From: Dyadobacter sp. CY343
Lineage (GTDB): Bacteria > Bacteroidota > Bacteroidia > Cytophagales > Spirosomataceae
DNA: 64,000 nucleotides
Assembly: GCF_021390335.1 (NCBI RefSeq)
Contig: NZ_JAJUXK010000004.1
Location: 558,001 to 622,000, forward strand
Direction of reading: 5' to 3'
How positions within the stretch are numbered: the stretch's first letter is position 1; every line of letters starts with the position of its first letter. Below, one piece after another: positions 35,502 to 44,515 of this stretch. Both the position numbers and the translations under genes were made by a program. The notes below the pieces were generated by a model. It did not search any database. It was given only the letters and a program-made list of their open reading frames with translations, and had not been told where the DNA came from.

Positions 35502-36647
35502 CTATTCTGAGATAACCGTACTGGTCGGCGTGGCTTTCACGCGGTTCAGCTGAAAGTATTTTTTCAGCTTGATAAATGGATTCTCGAACAAATACCATGA
35601 AACCGTAGCCAGAAGGATCAGTACGACCAGGCTCACCATTTTTAAGGAGTTCTCTGAGAATGTGAGGGTTATATGCAGGAAACGATGGAGGAATTTGATA
35701 ATAAAAGGAACTACCAACGTCGGTACCAGCATATGATATACATACAGTCCGTAACTGATACGACCAATATGCCGCATAAATCCATTGTCCAATATCTTCC
35801 CGAAAATCGAAGGAAATCCCTTCTTGTAACTGGCACCTGCCACCAGATACAGACAGAATAAAGATATTGAAGTCCGGAAAAACAGCGTTTTCAGCCAGGA
35901 ATCGGTATTATTAAAACATATATACAGGAAAACTGCCAATCCTATCAGCGCCAGGATACTAAGTAATTTCCTGAATTTTTCAACGGATTTATCATAGTAG
36001 CTCACATAAGCCCAGATAGCGCCAAGCCCGAAAGCATCCAAACAGGTTGGCATCAGTACCCCGTCGCTGTAACCCATCATACCCAATATTCCCCGCGAGG
36101 CAATACCCAGGACAACGGTTCCTATTAATGTACCTTTCAGAAATCGCTGTGGCACCATCAGCACCACAAAAGGCCAGATAATATAAAATTGTTCCTCCAC
36201 CGCCAGCGACCAAAAAGGCGAAAGTACGTCGGACCAGTCGTGCAGCTTTTCGATCAGAAAATTGGAAATATAGAGCAGATAATACAGCGGATAATCATAC
36301 AACCGACTGGGTACCTGCGGAATAAAATCAATATACTGAATGCACCAGATAACAAGTAAGGTCAGGTAATACAGCGGAAAAATGCGCAGTATCCGACGAA
36401 ACATGAAGTTTTTGTAAGTAGCGCCCAATCCGTGGGTAGCGAGGTGATTCCGGTTGGCGAGGAGAATGCGGGTGATCAGAAATCCACTCAGAACAAAGAA
36501 TAAGGTAACGCCGACGGGGCCATTTGCAATCACATTAATGCCCTCTCCCTCGGGAAACCAGTGAAACAAAACTACCAGGGCAACCGCAAACGCCCTTAAC
36601 CCATCAAGTTGAGAAATATACTCCTGCTGCTTCTGCATGTGTGCCAT
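35502..36647 (-). CDS. Acyltransferase 3 family membrane protein (OafA/YrhL-like)
   Basis: 381 aa, about ten transmembrane helices. Family marks: LDGLRAFAVALVVLFHW (about 14-30) with the catalytic His, GVTLFFVLSGFLITRILL (about 46-63), and SFWSLAVEEQFYIIWP-type segment (SPFWSLAVEEQFYI, about 143-156). It transfers acyl groups to surface polysaccharide or lipid; the substrate cannot be told. It converges on the Ppx/GppA gene with 17 bp between. Confidence 0.9.
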   Translation of the reverse strand: MAHMQKQQEYISQLDGLRAFAVALVVLFHWFPEGEGINVIANGPVGVTLFFVLSGFLITRILLANRNHLATHGLGATYKNFMFRRILRIFPLYYLTLLVIWCIQYIDFIPQVPSRLYDYPLYYLLYISNFLIEKLHDWSDVLSPFWSLAVEEQFYIIWPFVVLMVPQRFLKGTLIGTVVLGIASRGILGMMGYSDGVLMPTCLDAFGLGAIWAYVSYYDKSVEKFRKLLSILALIGLAVFLYICFNNTDSWLKTLFFRTSISLFCLYLVAGASYKKGFPSIFGKILDNGFMRHIGRISYGLYVYHMLVPTLVVPFIIKFLHRFLHITLTFSENSLKMVSLVVLILLATVSWYLFENPFIKLKKYFQLNRVKATPTSTVISE

Positions 36648-36685
36648 TTATAACACACCAAAGAACGTGATTAATTGGTAAAAAT

Positions 36686-37072
36686 TCAGCTTAATATTTT
36701 TACCGGCTTGTGATCCTCATCCAGTGCCACGAATGTAAAAATGCCCGTAACTGCTTTCTCGCGCCCTTCTTCATACATTTTTTCAACAAAAATATCGACG
36801 CGCACCTTCATACTCGTATTGCCAACAGTCTCCACCCGGCCCACCAGCTCAATGATCGTCCCGGCAGGAATAGGGTGTGTAAAATCAATGCGATCCGAAG
36901 AAACGGTCACACAACGGAGCCGCGAAAACCGGGTAGCCGTGATAAAAGCCACTTCATCCATCATCGACAAAGCCGTACCCCCGAAAAGGGTATCGTAATG
37001 GTTGGTATTATTAGGAAAAACGGTCTTGAAAACACGACTTTCCGAGGCGGAGATTTTTTCTTCTAGGTTCAA
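36686..37072 (-). CDS. Acyl-CoA thioesterase, hotdog fold (YciA/BFIT-like)
   Basis: 128-aa single hotdog domain. NTNHYDTLFGGTALSMMDEVAF (about 22-43) holds the catalytic Asp/Glu region, and SSDRIDFTHPIPAGTIIELVGRV (about 58-80) the substrate-facing strands. Hydrolyses acyl-CoA in the cytosol. It lies 38 bp upstream of the acyltransferase gene on the same strand, possibly an operon. Confidence 0.88.
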   Translation of the reverse strand: MNLEEKISASESRVFKTVFPNNTNHYDTLFGGTALSMMDEVAFITATRFSRLRCVTVSSDRIDFTHPIPAGTIIELVGRVETVGNTSMKVRVDIFVEKMYEEGREKAVTGIFTFVALDEDHKPVKILS

Positions 37073-37179
37073 AATTTCAATGGTTGGTTTTGGGTCAGTT
37101 ATGATCGGAAGTTGGCAGGTAAGCCAGGGATGGTCATTGATAATAACTAAAAATGACCACCCCGGATCTCACTTCCAAG

Positions 37180-39498
37180 TCACGCTACCGTGACAGATTC
37201 GCGCAGCAAGTTAGCGGCTGCTATCATATTTCGCAATGCAGCTTCCGTTTCCGGCCATTTTCTGGTTTTAAGTCCGCAGTCGGGATTTACCCATAGGTTA
37301 CGGGCGGGGATTACTTTTAATGCTTTTTCAAGAAGCAATACCATTTCGTCGACGGTTGGGACGCGGGGCGAATGGATATCGTACACGCCGGGACCGATTT
37401 CGTTAGGGTAATTGAAGTTTGCAAAAGCGTCCAGCAGTTCCATTTGTGAGCGCGAAGTTTCGATCGTGATTACATCCGCGTCCATTGCGGCGATCGAATC
37501 AATAATATCATTGAACTCCGAATAGCACATGTGCGTGTGGATCTGCGTCTGATCGGCGACTCCGGCTGCGCTCAGCCGGAATGCATCAACCGCCCATTTC
37601 AGGTATGCTGACCAATTTGCTTTTCGCAAAGGAAGCCCCTCGCGGATCGCCGGCTCGTCAATCTGGATCACTTTGATACCCGCTTTTTCGAGATCCACTA
37701 CTTCGTCGCGAATCGCGAGGCCGATCTGGAATGCGGTATCTTTTCTGGGCTGATCGTCGCGCACGAAAGACCATTGCAAAATCGTAACCGGGCCAGTCAG
37801 CATTCCTTTTACCAGTTTCTGAGAATTCGACTGCGCAAAAGCTGACCATTTTACCGTCATAGGCGTGGGCCTTTCCACGTCGCCGTAAATCACCGGCGGC
37901 TTCACGCAGCGACTTCCGTAACTCTGCACCCAGCCATTTTGTGTAAAAACGAACCCGGAAAGACTCTCTCCGAAATATTCCACCATATCGTTCCGCTCAA
38001 ATTCCCCATGAACCAGCACATCAATACCCAGTTCCTCCTGCCAGCGCAGCGAGCTCACAATTTCTTCGCGAATGCGGGTTTCGTACTCTTCCAATGTCAA
38101 CAGGTTCTTTTTCAGGTTCGCGCGCAGCAAACGTACCTCGTCGGTTTGCGGAAATGAGCCGATTGTAGTTGAAGGAAAAAGTGGCAGTTTCAGTTTTTCG
38201 AGCTGGATCTGTTGTCTTATTTCAAAACTATTCAAACGGTTAAAATCGGCTTCACGCACTTTTGTCAATCTGTCCTTCACCTGTGGTTTGTGAATCAGCG
38301 GCGAGTTTCTCCTGGTTTCTATTGCCTCTTGGTTCCCAATAAAAGCTTTATCCAAAACCCACTCAGTACTCGCTAGTCGGGCTATTTCTACTACTTCCGC
38401 CAGTTTCTGTTTCGCAAATGACATCCAGTTTTTAATATCAACTGTCAATATCGTCTCGTCCGTTTCCAGGTCAAGATCGCAGGGACTGTGTAGTAAAGAG
38501 GAAGACGGAGCGATCATTAACCGATCTTCCCCAAGCACATTCACCGCCTCTGAAATGAATTCCAACGACTTGCGGTAATCATTTTTCCAGATATTCCGGC
38601 CGTCGACGACACCGAGTGAAAGTTTTCGAGTTGAATTGACAAATGCTTCGTACTCTAACAATGCAGGAAGTGAGCCTGCGCCTCTGGTGAGGTCAATATG
38701 CAGCGCATCGACGGGCAAGCCGGCAGCGGTCTCGAGGTTATCTTCCAATGCCCCGAAATAGGTCGCAACCAGTATTTTTAGTTTAGGTACCGATTTTCTG
38801 ATCGCCGCATAAGCGGTTTCGAATGCCAGCTTTTGCTTCCCGGTCAAATCCAGGACCAGCGCCGGTTCGTCGAGCTGTACCCACGTTGCGCCGCGGGTAT
38901 AAAGTTCTGTCAGAATAGAAATATAAACCGGAAGCAGCTTTTCCAGCAGATCGATTTTATCAAAACCCTCTTCCTTTTCTTTACCCAACAAAAGATAAGT
39001 AACCGGCCCCAGCAGCACTGGCTTCGTGACAATACCCTTTTGCAATGCATCCTCAAATTCAAGTAATATCTTATCGGAATACTGTTTGAACTGCTGATTT
39101 TTAGTGAATTCAGGAACGAGATAGTGGTAGTTGGTATCAAACCATTTCGTCATTTCCATAGCCTTGATATCGTGCCCGTCGCGCTGGTAACCGCGCGCCA
39201 TCGCAAAGTAGAGATCAAGCTCTTTATTAGACTTACCATCGAGCAGCTGGTGGTAACGCTCAGGAATGGCGCCGACTGTCAGAGAAATGTCCAGCACCTG
39301 ATCATAAAGCGAAAAATCATTGGACGGGATCAGCCCTATTCCGGCCGCTTGCTGGATCGCCCAGTTTTCGTGACGGATCTTGCGGGCAACTTTTTGCAAT
39401 TCGTCCCGGTCGATCTTACCTGCCCAGAACTTTTCGCTGGCTCTTTTCAGCTCGCGCTGGCTCCCGATACGCGGGTAGCCGAGATTGTGTGATAACAT
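37180..39498 (-). CDS. metE: Cobalamin-independent methionine synthase
   Basis: Transfers methyl from 5-methyltetrahydropteroyl-triglutamate directly to homocysteine. Full length, 772 aa, two barrels. N-terminal NLGYPRIGSQRELKRA (5-20). The C-terminal catalytic barrel starts at about 430 (LPLFPSTTIGSFPQT), with zinc ligands His/Cys in HTHMCYSEF (about 653-661) and Cys in NPDCGLKTR (about 735-743). It is preceded by a cobalamin riboswitch, so it should be repressed when B12 is available. It is redundant with metH in this window. Confidence 0.97.
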   Translation of the reverse strand: MLSHNLGYPRIGSQRELKRASEKFWAGKIDRDELQKVARKIRHENWAIQQAAGIGLIPSNDFSLYDQVLDISLTVGAIPERYHQLLDGKSNKELDLYFAMARGYQRDGHDIKAMEMTKWFDTNYHYLVPEFTKNQQFKQYSDKILLEFEDALQKGIVTKPVLLGPVTYLLLGKEKEEGFDKIDLLEKLLPVYISILTELYTRGATWVQLDEPALVLDLTGKQKLAFETAYAAIRKSVPKLKILVATYFGALEDNLETAAGLPVDALHIDLTRGAGSLPALLEYEAFVNSTRKLSLGVVDGRNIWKNDYRKSLEFISEAVNVLGEDRLMIAPSSSLLHSPCDLDLETDETILTVDIKNWMSFAKQKLAEVVEIARLASTEWVLDKAFIGNQEAIETRRNSPLIHKPQVKDRLTKVREADFNRLNSFEIRQQIQLEKLKLPLFPSTTIGSFPQTDEVRLLRANLKKNLLTLEEYETRIREEIVSSLRWQEELGIDVLVHGEFERNDMVEYFGESLSGFVFTQNGWVQSYGSRCVKPPVIYGDVERPTPMTVKWSAFAQSNSQKLVKGMLTGPVTILQWSFVRDDQPRKDTAFQIGLAIRDEVVDLEKAGIKVIQIDEPAIREGLPLRKANWSAYLKWAVDAFRLSAAGVADQTQIHTHMCYSEFNDIIDSIAAMDADVITIETSRSQMELLDAFANFNYPNEIGPGVYDIHSPRVPTVDEMVLLLEKALKVIPARNLWVNPDCGLKTRKWPETEAALRNMIAAANLLRESVTVA

Positions 39499-39664
39499 GT
39501 TACTAGTGTTTAAGAGTTAATAAAAACCCTCTGAAAACACCCTCCCATCCTGATTCAAGATCAGTACGTAACATACGTGAAGCTATTCCGGGAGGCGACG
39601 AAAAGTCTGCACCCGGGTAGTTCAAAAATATGCATGGTAAATCAATGCCTGACCAGCCTCCAAC

Positions 39665-39909
39665 CGTGAGAGAATGGACATTGAGAGTAGCGGCAAGTCT
39701 CCTGGCTTGTATCGTTTTTGCCGCCCTTCTCGTCGTATCTGCCTGATTAAAAAATGACTGACATTTACAACAATGGGACACCTGGGCAAAAACCTGTTCC
39801 GCTATTCTGAACCGATACTTACAGTAGCACGACTGCCCGTGATTTGCACACGGTTCCTTTTTAGTTTGCTGTTATTGGATGAGGGTTCCAAAAGCAAAAC
39901 CACTACCCC
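39665..39909 (-). ncRNA. Cobalamin riboswitch upstream of metE
   Basis: Read on the minus strand: GGTGG near the 5' end, GGAACCGTGTGCAAATCACG, then GGCAGTCGTGCTACTGTAAG (around 39819-39841), and the B12-box match AGCCAGGAGACTTGCCG (about 39692-39708). These are the conserved core elements of cobalamin riboswitches. It precedes metE by about 170 nt. A terminator stem before metE is not obvious, so translational or other control is possible. The 3' boundary is approximate. Confidence 0.9.
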
Positions 39910-39937
39910 GATTGACGGGCGTTCACAAAGAACAGCC

Positions 39938-39945
39938 CAAATTTA
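39938..39945 (-). promoter_or_regulatory. -7 promoter element of metE (TAAATTTG)
   Basis: On the minus strand TAAATTTG at 39945-39938, about 30 bp before the riboswitch begins. It gives a predicted ~430-nt leader. No -33 TTG at normal spacing was found. The rest of 39910-40046 holds nothing else recognisable. Confidence 0.5.
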
Positions 39946-40046
39946 AATTGAAAATCCAAGCGCCTGAGAAACGCCCCCGATTTAAGTGAAGCAAGCGAAT
40001 AATCGATTAAAGCAAGGGATATTTTATCTTTTTAATCAAAAAATAA

Positions 40047-40076
40047 AAGGCTTCAAAAGTGATTTTTTGAAGCCTT
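40047..40076 (-). terminator. Terminator of the RelE/antitoxin operon
   Basis: Perfect 12-bp arms AAGGCTTCAAAA (40047-40058) and TTTTGAAGCCTT (40065-40076). On the minus strand it is followed by TTATTTTTTG. Confidence 0.85.
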
Positions 40077-40080
40077 AAGA

Positions 40081-40344
40081 TCAGGGGAAATATCTGTATA
40101 TCTCTTTTCTATGCAACAATCGTGTAAATATCAGGACATCGTCTTCCAGTAAGAAACCAATTCTGTAATCGGCCATTCTGATTCGGTAAGCATTAGAATA
40201 GCCCTTCATTTTCTTGACATTCGCAAGTTGCGAGATATGCTCGCTTGACATCACATGTGCCACCAGGCTTTGCAGCTGTGACCTTATCTCCTGCGGGGCC
40301 TTTTTCGTATCTTTTACAAATGACCTGGCATATTCATATTTCAT
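40081..40344 (-). CDS. RelE/ParE-family toxin
   Basis: 87 aa from ATG 40344, one base after the antitoxin stop. RelE fold features: an N-terminal strand plus helix (YEYARSFVKDTKKAP), NVKKMKGYSNAYRIRMADYRIGF (about 44-66) with basic residues and YRIG, and C-terminal FTRLLHRKEIYRYF. RelE toxins cleave mRNA at the ribosome, while ParE inhibits gyrase; the class is not settled here. It forms an operon with the upstream antitoxin. Confidence 0.85.
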   Translation of the reverse strand: MKYEYARSFVKDTKKAPQEIRSQLQSLVAHVMSSEHISQLANVKKMKGYSNAYRIRMADYRIGFLLEDDVLIFTRLLHRKEIYRYFP

Positions 40345-40345
40345 G

Positions 40346-40585
40346 CTATTTACCAAAAAGGTAAGATTCGAATTCCTGCTTTTCTTTTGAGCTGGCTATT
40401 CCTTCTCTTCTCCCTTCTTCCATTGCAAGTCCCAGTGCGATATCTTCCTCATCTTCTGAAAGCACGTGCTCCTTCACATCTATATTTAATGCTTTCAGGA
40501 TCGTCATTAATGCATTCTTTTGGATATCCGTAACGGAAACGTCCAACATAATTCTTTCTTTTTCCATAGCTTCGATTCCGGTCAT
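40346..40585 (-). CDS. Antitoxin of the RelE-type module
   Basis: 79 aa (73 if it starts at the Met in MEKERIML). Acidic C-terminal half (SEDEEDIALGLAMEEGRREG) and a helical N-terminus, typical of small antitoxins that wrap the toxin. It directly precedes the toxin with a 1-bp gap in the standard antitoxin-first order. The DNA-binding part is not clear. Confidence 0.78.
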   Translation of the reverse strand: MTGIEAMEKERIMLDVSVTDIQKNALMTILKALNIDVKEHVLSEDEEDIALGLAMEEGRREGIASSKEKQEFESYLFGK

Positions 40586-40614
40586 GGATTGGTAACAATT
40601 ATAAAGTTAAAACA

Positions 40615-41355
40615 TTATCCGTTTAAATTAATCCCCTTCCCAGCCTCCGCATCCAATATAAACTCTGCATTTAAATGATTTTGCAAAACGGTCGCGGGAA
40701 ACTCGGAAGTGACCGGGAATGCGAGTGCGCGGGCAATTACCGGCGCTTTGGCAGCTCCGGCGCCTATTAATATCGCTGTTTTTGATTCGAGAATGTGACG
40801 GATTCCTACTGTGATTCCTTTTGTTAAAGTAGTTGGCTTTTGGAAATATTTCTGTCCTACTTCCGCAGTCAGCGGGTCCAGCTCGGAAATGTGTGCGTAG
40901 GTATCCCAGGGAGTGCCCGGTTCGTTCAATGCCAAATGTCCATTCATGCCGATTCCAAGTACGATCAGGTCCAGCCCGCCAAGGCTTTCCACGATTTTGT
41001 TGACCCGCACGCATTCCGCTTCCGGATCAATCGCCTTTCCGTCGAAGAAAACGATCTGGTTTTCACGAAAGCCGATCGGTTTCAGAAAATCCCTGTCCAG
41101 CAGATCGCGGCAGCTTCCATCGTCGTCGGCGCCCATTCCGATCCATTCATCCAGACCAATATAAACGCATTGAGAAAAATCAACTAATCCTTTCTGATTT
41201 GCTGCGGCGAGCGCCCGAAACATACCCAGCGGTGTACTCCCGGAAGGCAGGCAAATCACGGCATTCGGTTTTTTGGAAAGCAGCGTGATCACCCGGTCGG
41301 CGGCGGCGCTGCTCATCGTATTGTAGTCTGGATAAATGCTGATTTTGGGCACCAT
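40615..41355 (-). CDS. nagB: Glucosamine-6-phosphate deaminase family
   Basis: Converts glucosamine-6-phosphate to fructose-6-phosphate and ammonia. 246 aa. CLPSGSTPLGMFRAL (about 35-49) binds sugar phosphate, YIGLDEWIGM (about 65-74) holds the catalytic Asp, and LGIGMNGHLALNEPG (about 132-146) the His/Glu proton relay. The NAG allosteric part is short, so a 6-phosphogluconolactonase-like or allosterically insensitive form is possible. It is divergent from fumC. Confidence 0.88.
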   Translation of the reverse strand: MVPKISIYPDYNTMSSAAADRVITLLSKKPNAVICLPSGSTPLGMFRALAAANQKGLVDFSQCVYIGLDEWIGMGADDDGSCRDLLDRDFLKPIGFRENQIVFFDGKAIDPEAECVRVNKIVESLGGLDLIVLGIGMNGHLALNEPGTPWDTYAHISELDPLTAEVGQKYFQKPTTLTKGITVGIRHILESKTAILIGAGAAKAPVIARALAFPVTSEFPATVLQNHLNAEFILDAEAGKGINLNG

Positions 41356-41507
41356 AGTGTTCTAATCTTGATTTTTAAAGCATTCCAATCTAAACATTCT
41401 TTTCAAAGTGGTGAACATTTATCTTTAAAAAACACTAAAAACTAGCCTTCCAAACCTAACTTTACCTTTCAATCGACAATTCATTTTTCATTACTTCTCA
41501 AAATAAA

Positions 41508-42908
41508 ATGGAATACCGTATAGAAAAAGATACCATGGGCGAAGTGCAGGTTCCTGCTCATGTGTACTGGGGTGCCCAGACGCAACGCTCTATCCAGAAC
41601 TTCCCGATCGCGCAGGATATCAATAAAATGCCGAAAGAAATTATCAAGGCATTTGCGTATCTGAAAAAAGCTGCCGCGATTACTAACTATGAAGCCGGCA
41701 TTCTGGATCAGGCAAAAAGTGATTTGATCGGACAGGTTTGTGATGAGATATTGACAGAGCAGCTTGATGATCAATTCCCGCTGGTTGTGTGGCAAACCGG
41801 CTCTGGTACGCAGTCGAATATGAACTGTAACGAGGTGATTGCTTATCGCGGCCACGTATTGCAGGGAGGCGACCTGGCTGATAAAACGAAATTTTTGCAC
41901 CCGAATGATGATGTAAACAAGTCGCAATCGTCCAACGATACCTACCCGACTGCAATGCACATTGCAGCTTATAAAATACTGGTAGATGTTACAATTCCGG
42001 GCATTACCAAGCTGCGCGATACATTGAAAGCAAAATCCGAGGCATTCAGGAATGTTGTAAAAATTGGCCGCACCCACTTTATGGATGCGACGCCACTGAC
42101 TTTGGGACAGGAATTTTCGGGATATGCTTCCCAGCTCGACCACGGTCTGCGCGCGATTTACAATACACTCGCGCACCTTTCTGAGCTCGCATTGGGCGGA
42201 ACTGCGGTTGGTACCGGAATTAATACACCAGAAGGATATTCTGAAAATGTCGCGAAACATATTGCTTCCCTGACAGGATTACCTTTTATCACGGCTGAAA
42301 ATAAGTTTGAAGCATTAGCGGCACACGACGCGATTGTGGAAGCGCACGGGGCACTGAAAACGGTGGCGGTAAGTCTGATGAAAATCGGAAATGATATTCG
42401 CATGCTTTCTTCGGGCCCGCGCTCGGGAATTGGCGAGATACACATTCCTGACAACGAACCGGGAAGCTCTATCATGCCGGGTAAAGTGAATCCGACGCAA
42501 TGCGAGGCGATGACAATGGTGGCGGCGCAGGTAATGGGAAATGATGTGGCGATCGGTATCGGCGGCTCAAACGGACATTTTGAACTGAACGTTTTCAAAC
42601 CCCTGATGGCTTACAACTTCCTGCATTCGGCAAGGTTGATCGGCGATGTTTGTGTTTCATTCAATGATAATTGCGCAGTGGGAATCGAGCCGCTGCACGA
42701 GAATATCAAAAAGCACGTGAACAACTCGCTGATGCTGGTGACTGCATTGAATACAAAGATTGGTTACTATAAAGCTGCTGAGATTGCGCAAACTGCTCAC
42801 AAAAATGGTTCTACGCTGAAAGAAACGGCCGTTTCACTGGGTTACCTCACACCGGAAGAGTTCGATGCCTGGGTGAAGCCAGAAGAAATGGTAGGCGACA
42901 ACAAGTAG
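41508..42908 (+). CDS. fumC: Class II fumarate hydratase
   Basis: Interconverts fumarate and malate in the TCA cycle. 466 aa with all superfamily regions: [13 protein letters not shown] (about 98-110), [16 protein letters not shown] (about 187-202) with the catalytic His, and [15 protein letters not shown] (about 318-332), the fumarase signature and active-site Ser loop. It is cytosolic and oxygen-stable, with no iron-sulfur cluster. A good terminator follows at 42928-42968. Confidence 0.95.
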   Translation: MEYRIEKDTMGEVQVPAHVYWGAQTQRSIQNFPIAQDINKMPKEIIKAFAYLKKAAAITNYEAGILDQAKSDLIGQVCDEILTEQLDDQFPLVVWQTGSGTQSNMNCNEVIAYRGHVLQGGDLADKTKFLHPNDDVNKSQSSNDTYPTAMHIAAYKILVDVTIPGITKLRDTLKAKSEAFRNVVKIGRTHFMDATPLTLGQEFSGYASQLDHGLRAIYNTLAHLSELALGGTAVGTGINTPEGYSENVAKHIASLTGLPFITAENKFEALAAHDAIVEAHGALKTVAVSLMKIGNDIRMLSSGPRSGIGEIHIPDNEPGSSIMPGKVNPTQCEAMTMVAAQVMGNDVAIGIGGSNGHFELNVFKPLMAYNFLHSARLIGDVCVSFNDNCAVGIEPLHENIKKHVNNSLMLVTALNTKIGYYKAAEIAQTAHKNGSTLKETAVSLGYLTPEEFDAWVKPEEMVGDNK

Positions 42909-42927
42909 TTTTTTTCTCTTTTTATAT

Positions 42928-42968
42928 ACAAATGCTCCGTGATACCATTTCGGGGCATTTGTTTTTTT
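42928..42968 (+). terminator. Terminator of fumC
   Basis: ACAAATGCTCCG (42928-42939) pairs with CGGGGCATTTGT (42951-42962), one G-U pair, followed by T7. It lies just before the ATG of the next gene at 42978. Confidence 0.88.
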
Positions 42969-42977
42969 GACGGAAAA

Positions 42978-43493
42978 ATGGGTATCAAAAACGAACTGCT
43001 GGCTGACGAAAAACAATCGAGAATCGCTGCGATGCGCATTGCTGATCACGCCTGTTCGTCGCAGGAAACATTTGAAGAATTGCTCAAGTGCTTCATTTCA
43101 GGAGACTACCGCCTCGCCCAGCGCGCAGCTCACAGTCTGACTTTCGCCGCGCAAAAAGAGCCGGAGCTCATCAAACCTTATATTGGTATTTTGGTAAAAC
43201 AACTCGGTCGCGACGACGTGCACGATGCCATTTTGAGGAACAGCGCACGGATCCTGGAAGACGTAATTGTTCCCGAAGAATACCACGGCGAGCTGATCGA
43301 TACCGTATTCAAACACGTCCGTAACACGCAGACAGCCATTGCGATACGGGCCTTTTGCCTCACAATCCTGTATAATCTTACGCTGATTTATCCCGAGCTT
43401 AAAAACGAGCTGAGATATGAGATCCGGGAGCGGATAGATTATGAAGGTCCCGCGTTCATTTCCAGGGCCAGGAAGATTTTGGCACGTATTTAG
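42978..43493 (+). CDS. HEAT-repeat-like helical protein
   Basis: 171 aa from ATG 42978. The frame also opens upstream, but that would start inside the fumC terminator. All-helical with HEAT-like helix pairs (RLAQRAAHSLTFAAQKEPELIKPYI, about 44-68; ILRNSARILEDVIVPEEYHGELID; AIAIRAFCLTILYNLTLIYPELK). Such scaffolds bind proteins; no enzyme motif is present. It lies between fumC and the dehydrogenase gene, 66 bp from the latter. Function unknown. Confidence 0.65.
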   Translation: MGIKNELLADEKQSRIAAMRIADHACSSQETFEELLKCFISGDYRLAQRAAHSLTFAAQKEPELIKPYIGILVKQLGRDDVHDAILRNSARILEDVIVPEEYHGELIDTVFKHVRNTQTAIAIRAFCLTILYNLTLIYPELKNELRYEIRERIDYEGPAFISRARKILARI

Positions 43494-43559
43494 AGCGACA
43501 TTTTGCTGACATATTCGGGGAAATCATTTTACCTTGCTTTTTCAAACTCTATAAAGACA

Positions 43560-44498
43560 ATGATCATTTATTGCCACTCCATGCTGGACAATGCATTAAG
43601 GGACAAGCTTACCGAAACTTTGTCGCAGCACGTTATCAATTACCGTACAGAAGACACCAGCGAGGAAGAAGCACGTGCCTACTTTGCCAAAGCCGATTAC
43701 ATTCTCGGCAATCCGCCCGGAGACTGGTTCAATAATGCACCGGAAAATCTAAAATTCTGGCAGCTGGACTCGGCTGGTTTTGATCAGTACGCTTCCATTC
43801 CTTTGCGCGACAATGTAAAAGTAGCCAATATGGGCGACTGGTTTGCCCGCCCGTGTGCCGAAAGTATCGTAGGCGGCGTACTCGCACTTTATCGTGGGCT
43901 GGATACATTGACTTTATTAAAACAAAAATCAGAATGGGTAGGGAGCAAGCTGCGGACCGACCTGAAATTATTGTACATGCAAAACACGATCGTACTGGGC
44001 GCAGGAACGATCGGTCAGGCGGTGAATGCGATTCTGAAAGGATTGGGATGCACCACGCACATGCTGGCCCGCACTTCACCGGATGCCGATATACACAGCC
44101 GTGAAGAATTGCTCGACGCACTGCCTAATGCTGACCTGGTTATCAATACGTTACCTGGAACAGCTACTCATTTTGTAAATGCTGAGTTCTTTTCTAAAAT
44201 GAAAAAAGGAAGTGTTTATGCGAGTGTGGGAAGAGGAAGTACGACGGATGAAAAGGCGCTGCTGGAAGTTCTGAGTTCGGGACAGCTGGACGGTGCGGTC
44301 CTGGATGTGACCGAAATTGAACCGCTGCCGGAAGACAGCCCGCTCTGGAAACTGGACAATGTAATATTGACCCAGCATACCGGCGGAGGTCACAGAAACG
44401 AACATATGGGCAAAGTAGATTTGTTCCTGAATAATATTTTGGCAGTTGAAGCAAATAGCAGCCCGGCCAATGAAGTGAACCTGTTGAAAGGTTATTGA
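43560..44498 (+). CDS. D-isomer-specific 2-hydroxyacid dehydrogenase family protein
   Basis: 312 aa from ATG 43560. NAD(P)-binding region VLGAGTIGQAVNAILKGLG (about 146-164). Catalytic Arg in ASVGRGSTTDEKALLEVL (about 219-236), Glu in VTEIEPLPEDSPLW (about 251-264) and His in THTGGG-like QHTGGGHRNEH (about 275-285). Oxidises or reduces 2-hydroxy/2-keto acids; substrate unknown. It is followed closely by galK (17 bp), possibly one operon. Confidence 0.85.
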   Translation: MIIYCHSMLDNALRDKLTETLSQHVINYRTEDTSEEEARAYFAKADYILGNPPGDWFNNAPENLKFWQLDSAGFDQYASIPLRDNVKVANMGDWFARPCAESIVGGVLALYRGLDTLTLLKQKSEWVGSKLRTDLKLLYMQNTIVLGAGTIGQAVNAILKGLGCTTHMLARTSPDADIHSREELLDALPNADLVINTLPGTATHFVNAEFFSKMKKGSVYASVGRGSTTDEKALLEVLSSGQLDGAVLDVTEIEPLPEDSPLWKLDNVILTQHTGGGHRNEHMGKVDLFLNNILAVEANSSPANEVNLLKGY

Positions 44499-44515
44499 TT
44501 AATTACAAAACAAAA

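Noticed and set aside
39503..39781. 92-codon open frame on the minus strand before metE
   Set aside because: It lies across the 3' part of the cobalamin riboswitch and has no family signs, so it is probably not coding.
41481..42260. 259-codon open frame antisense to fumC
   Set aside because: Shadow of a well-conserved enzyme gene; no domain or expression signal.
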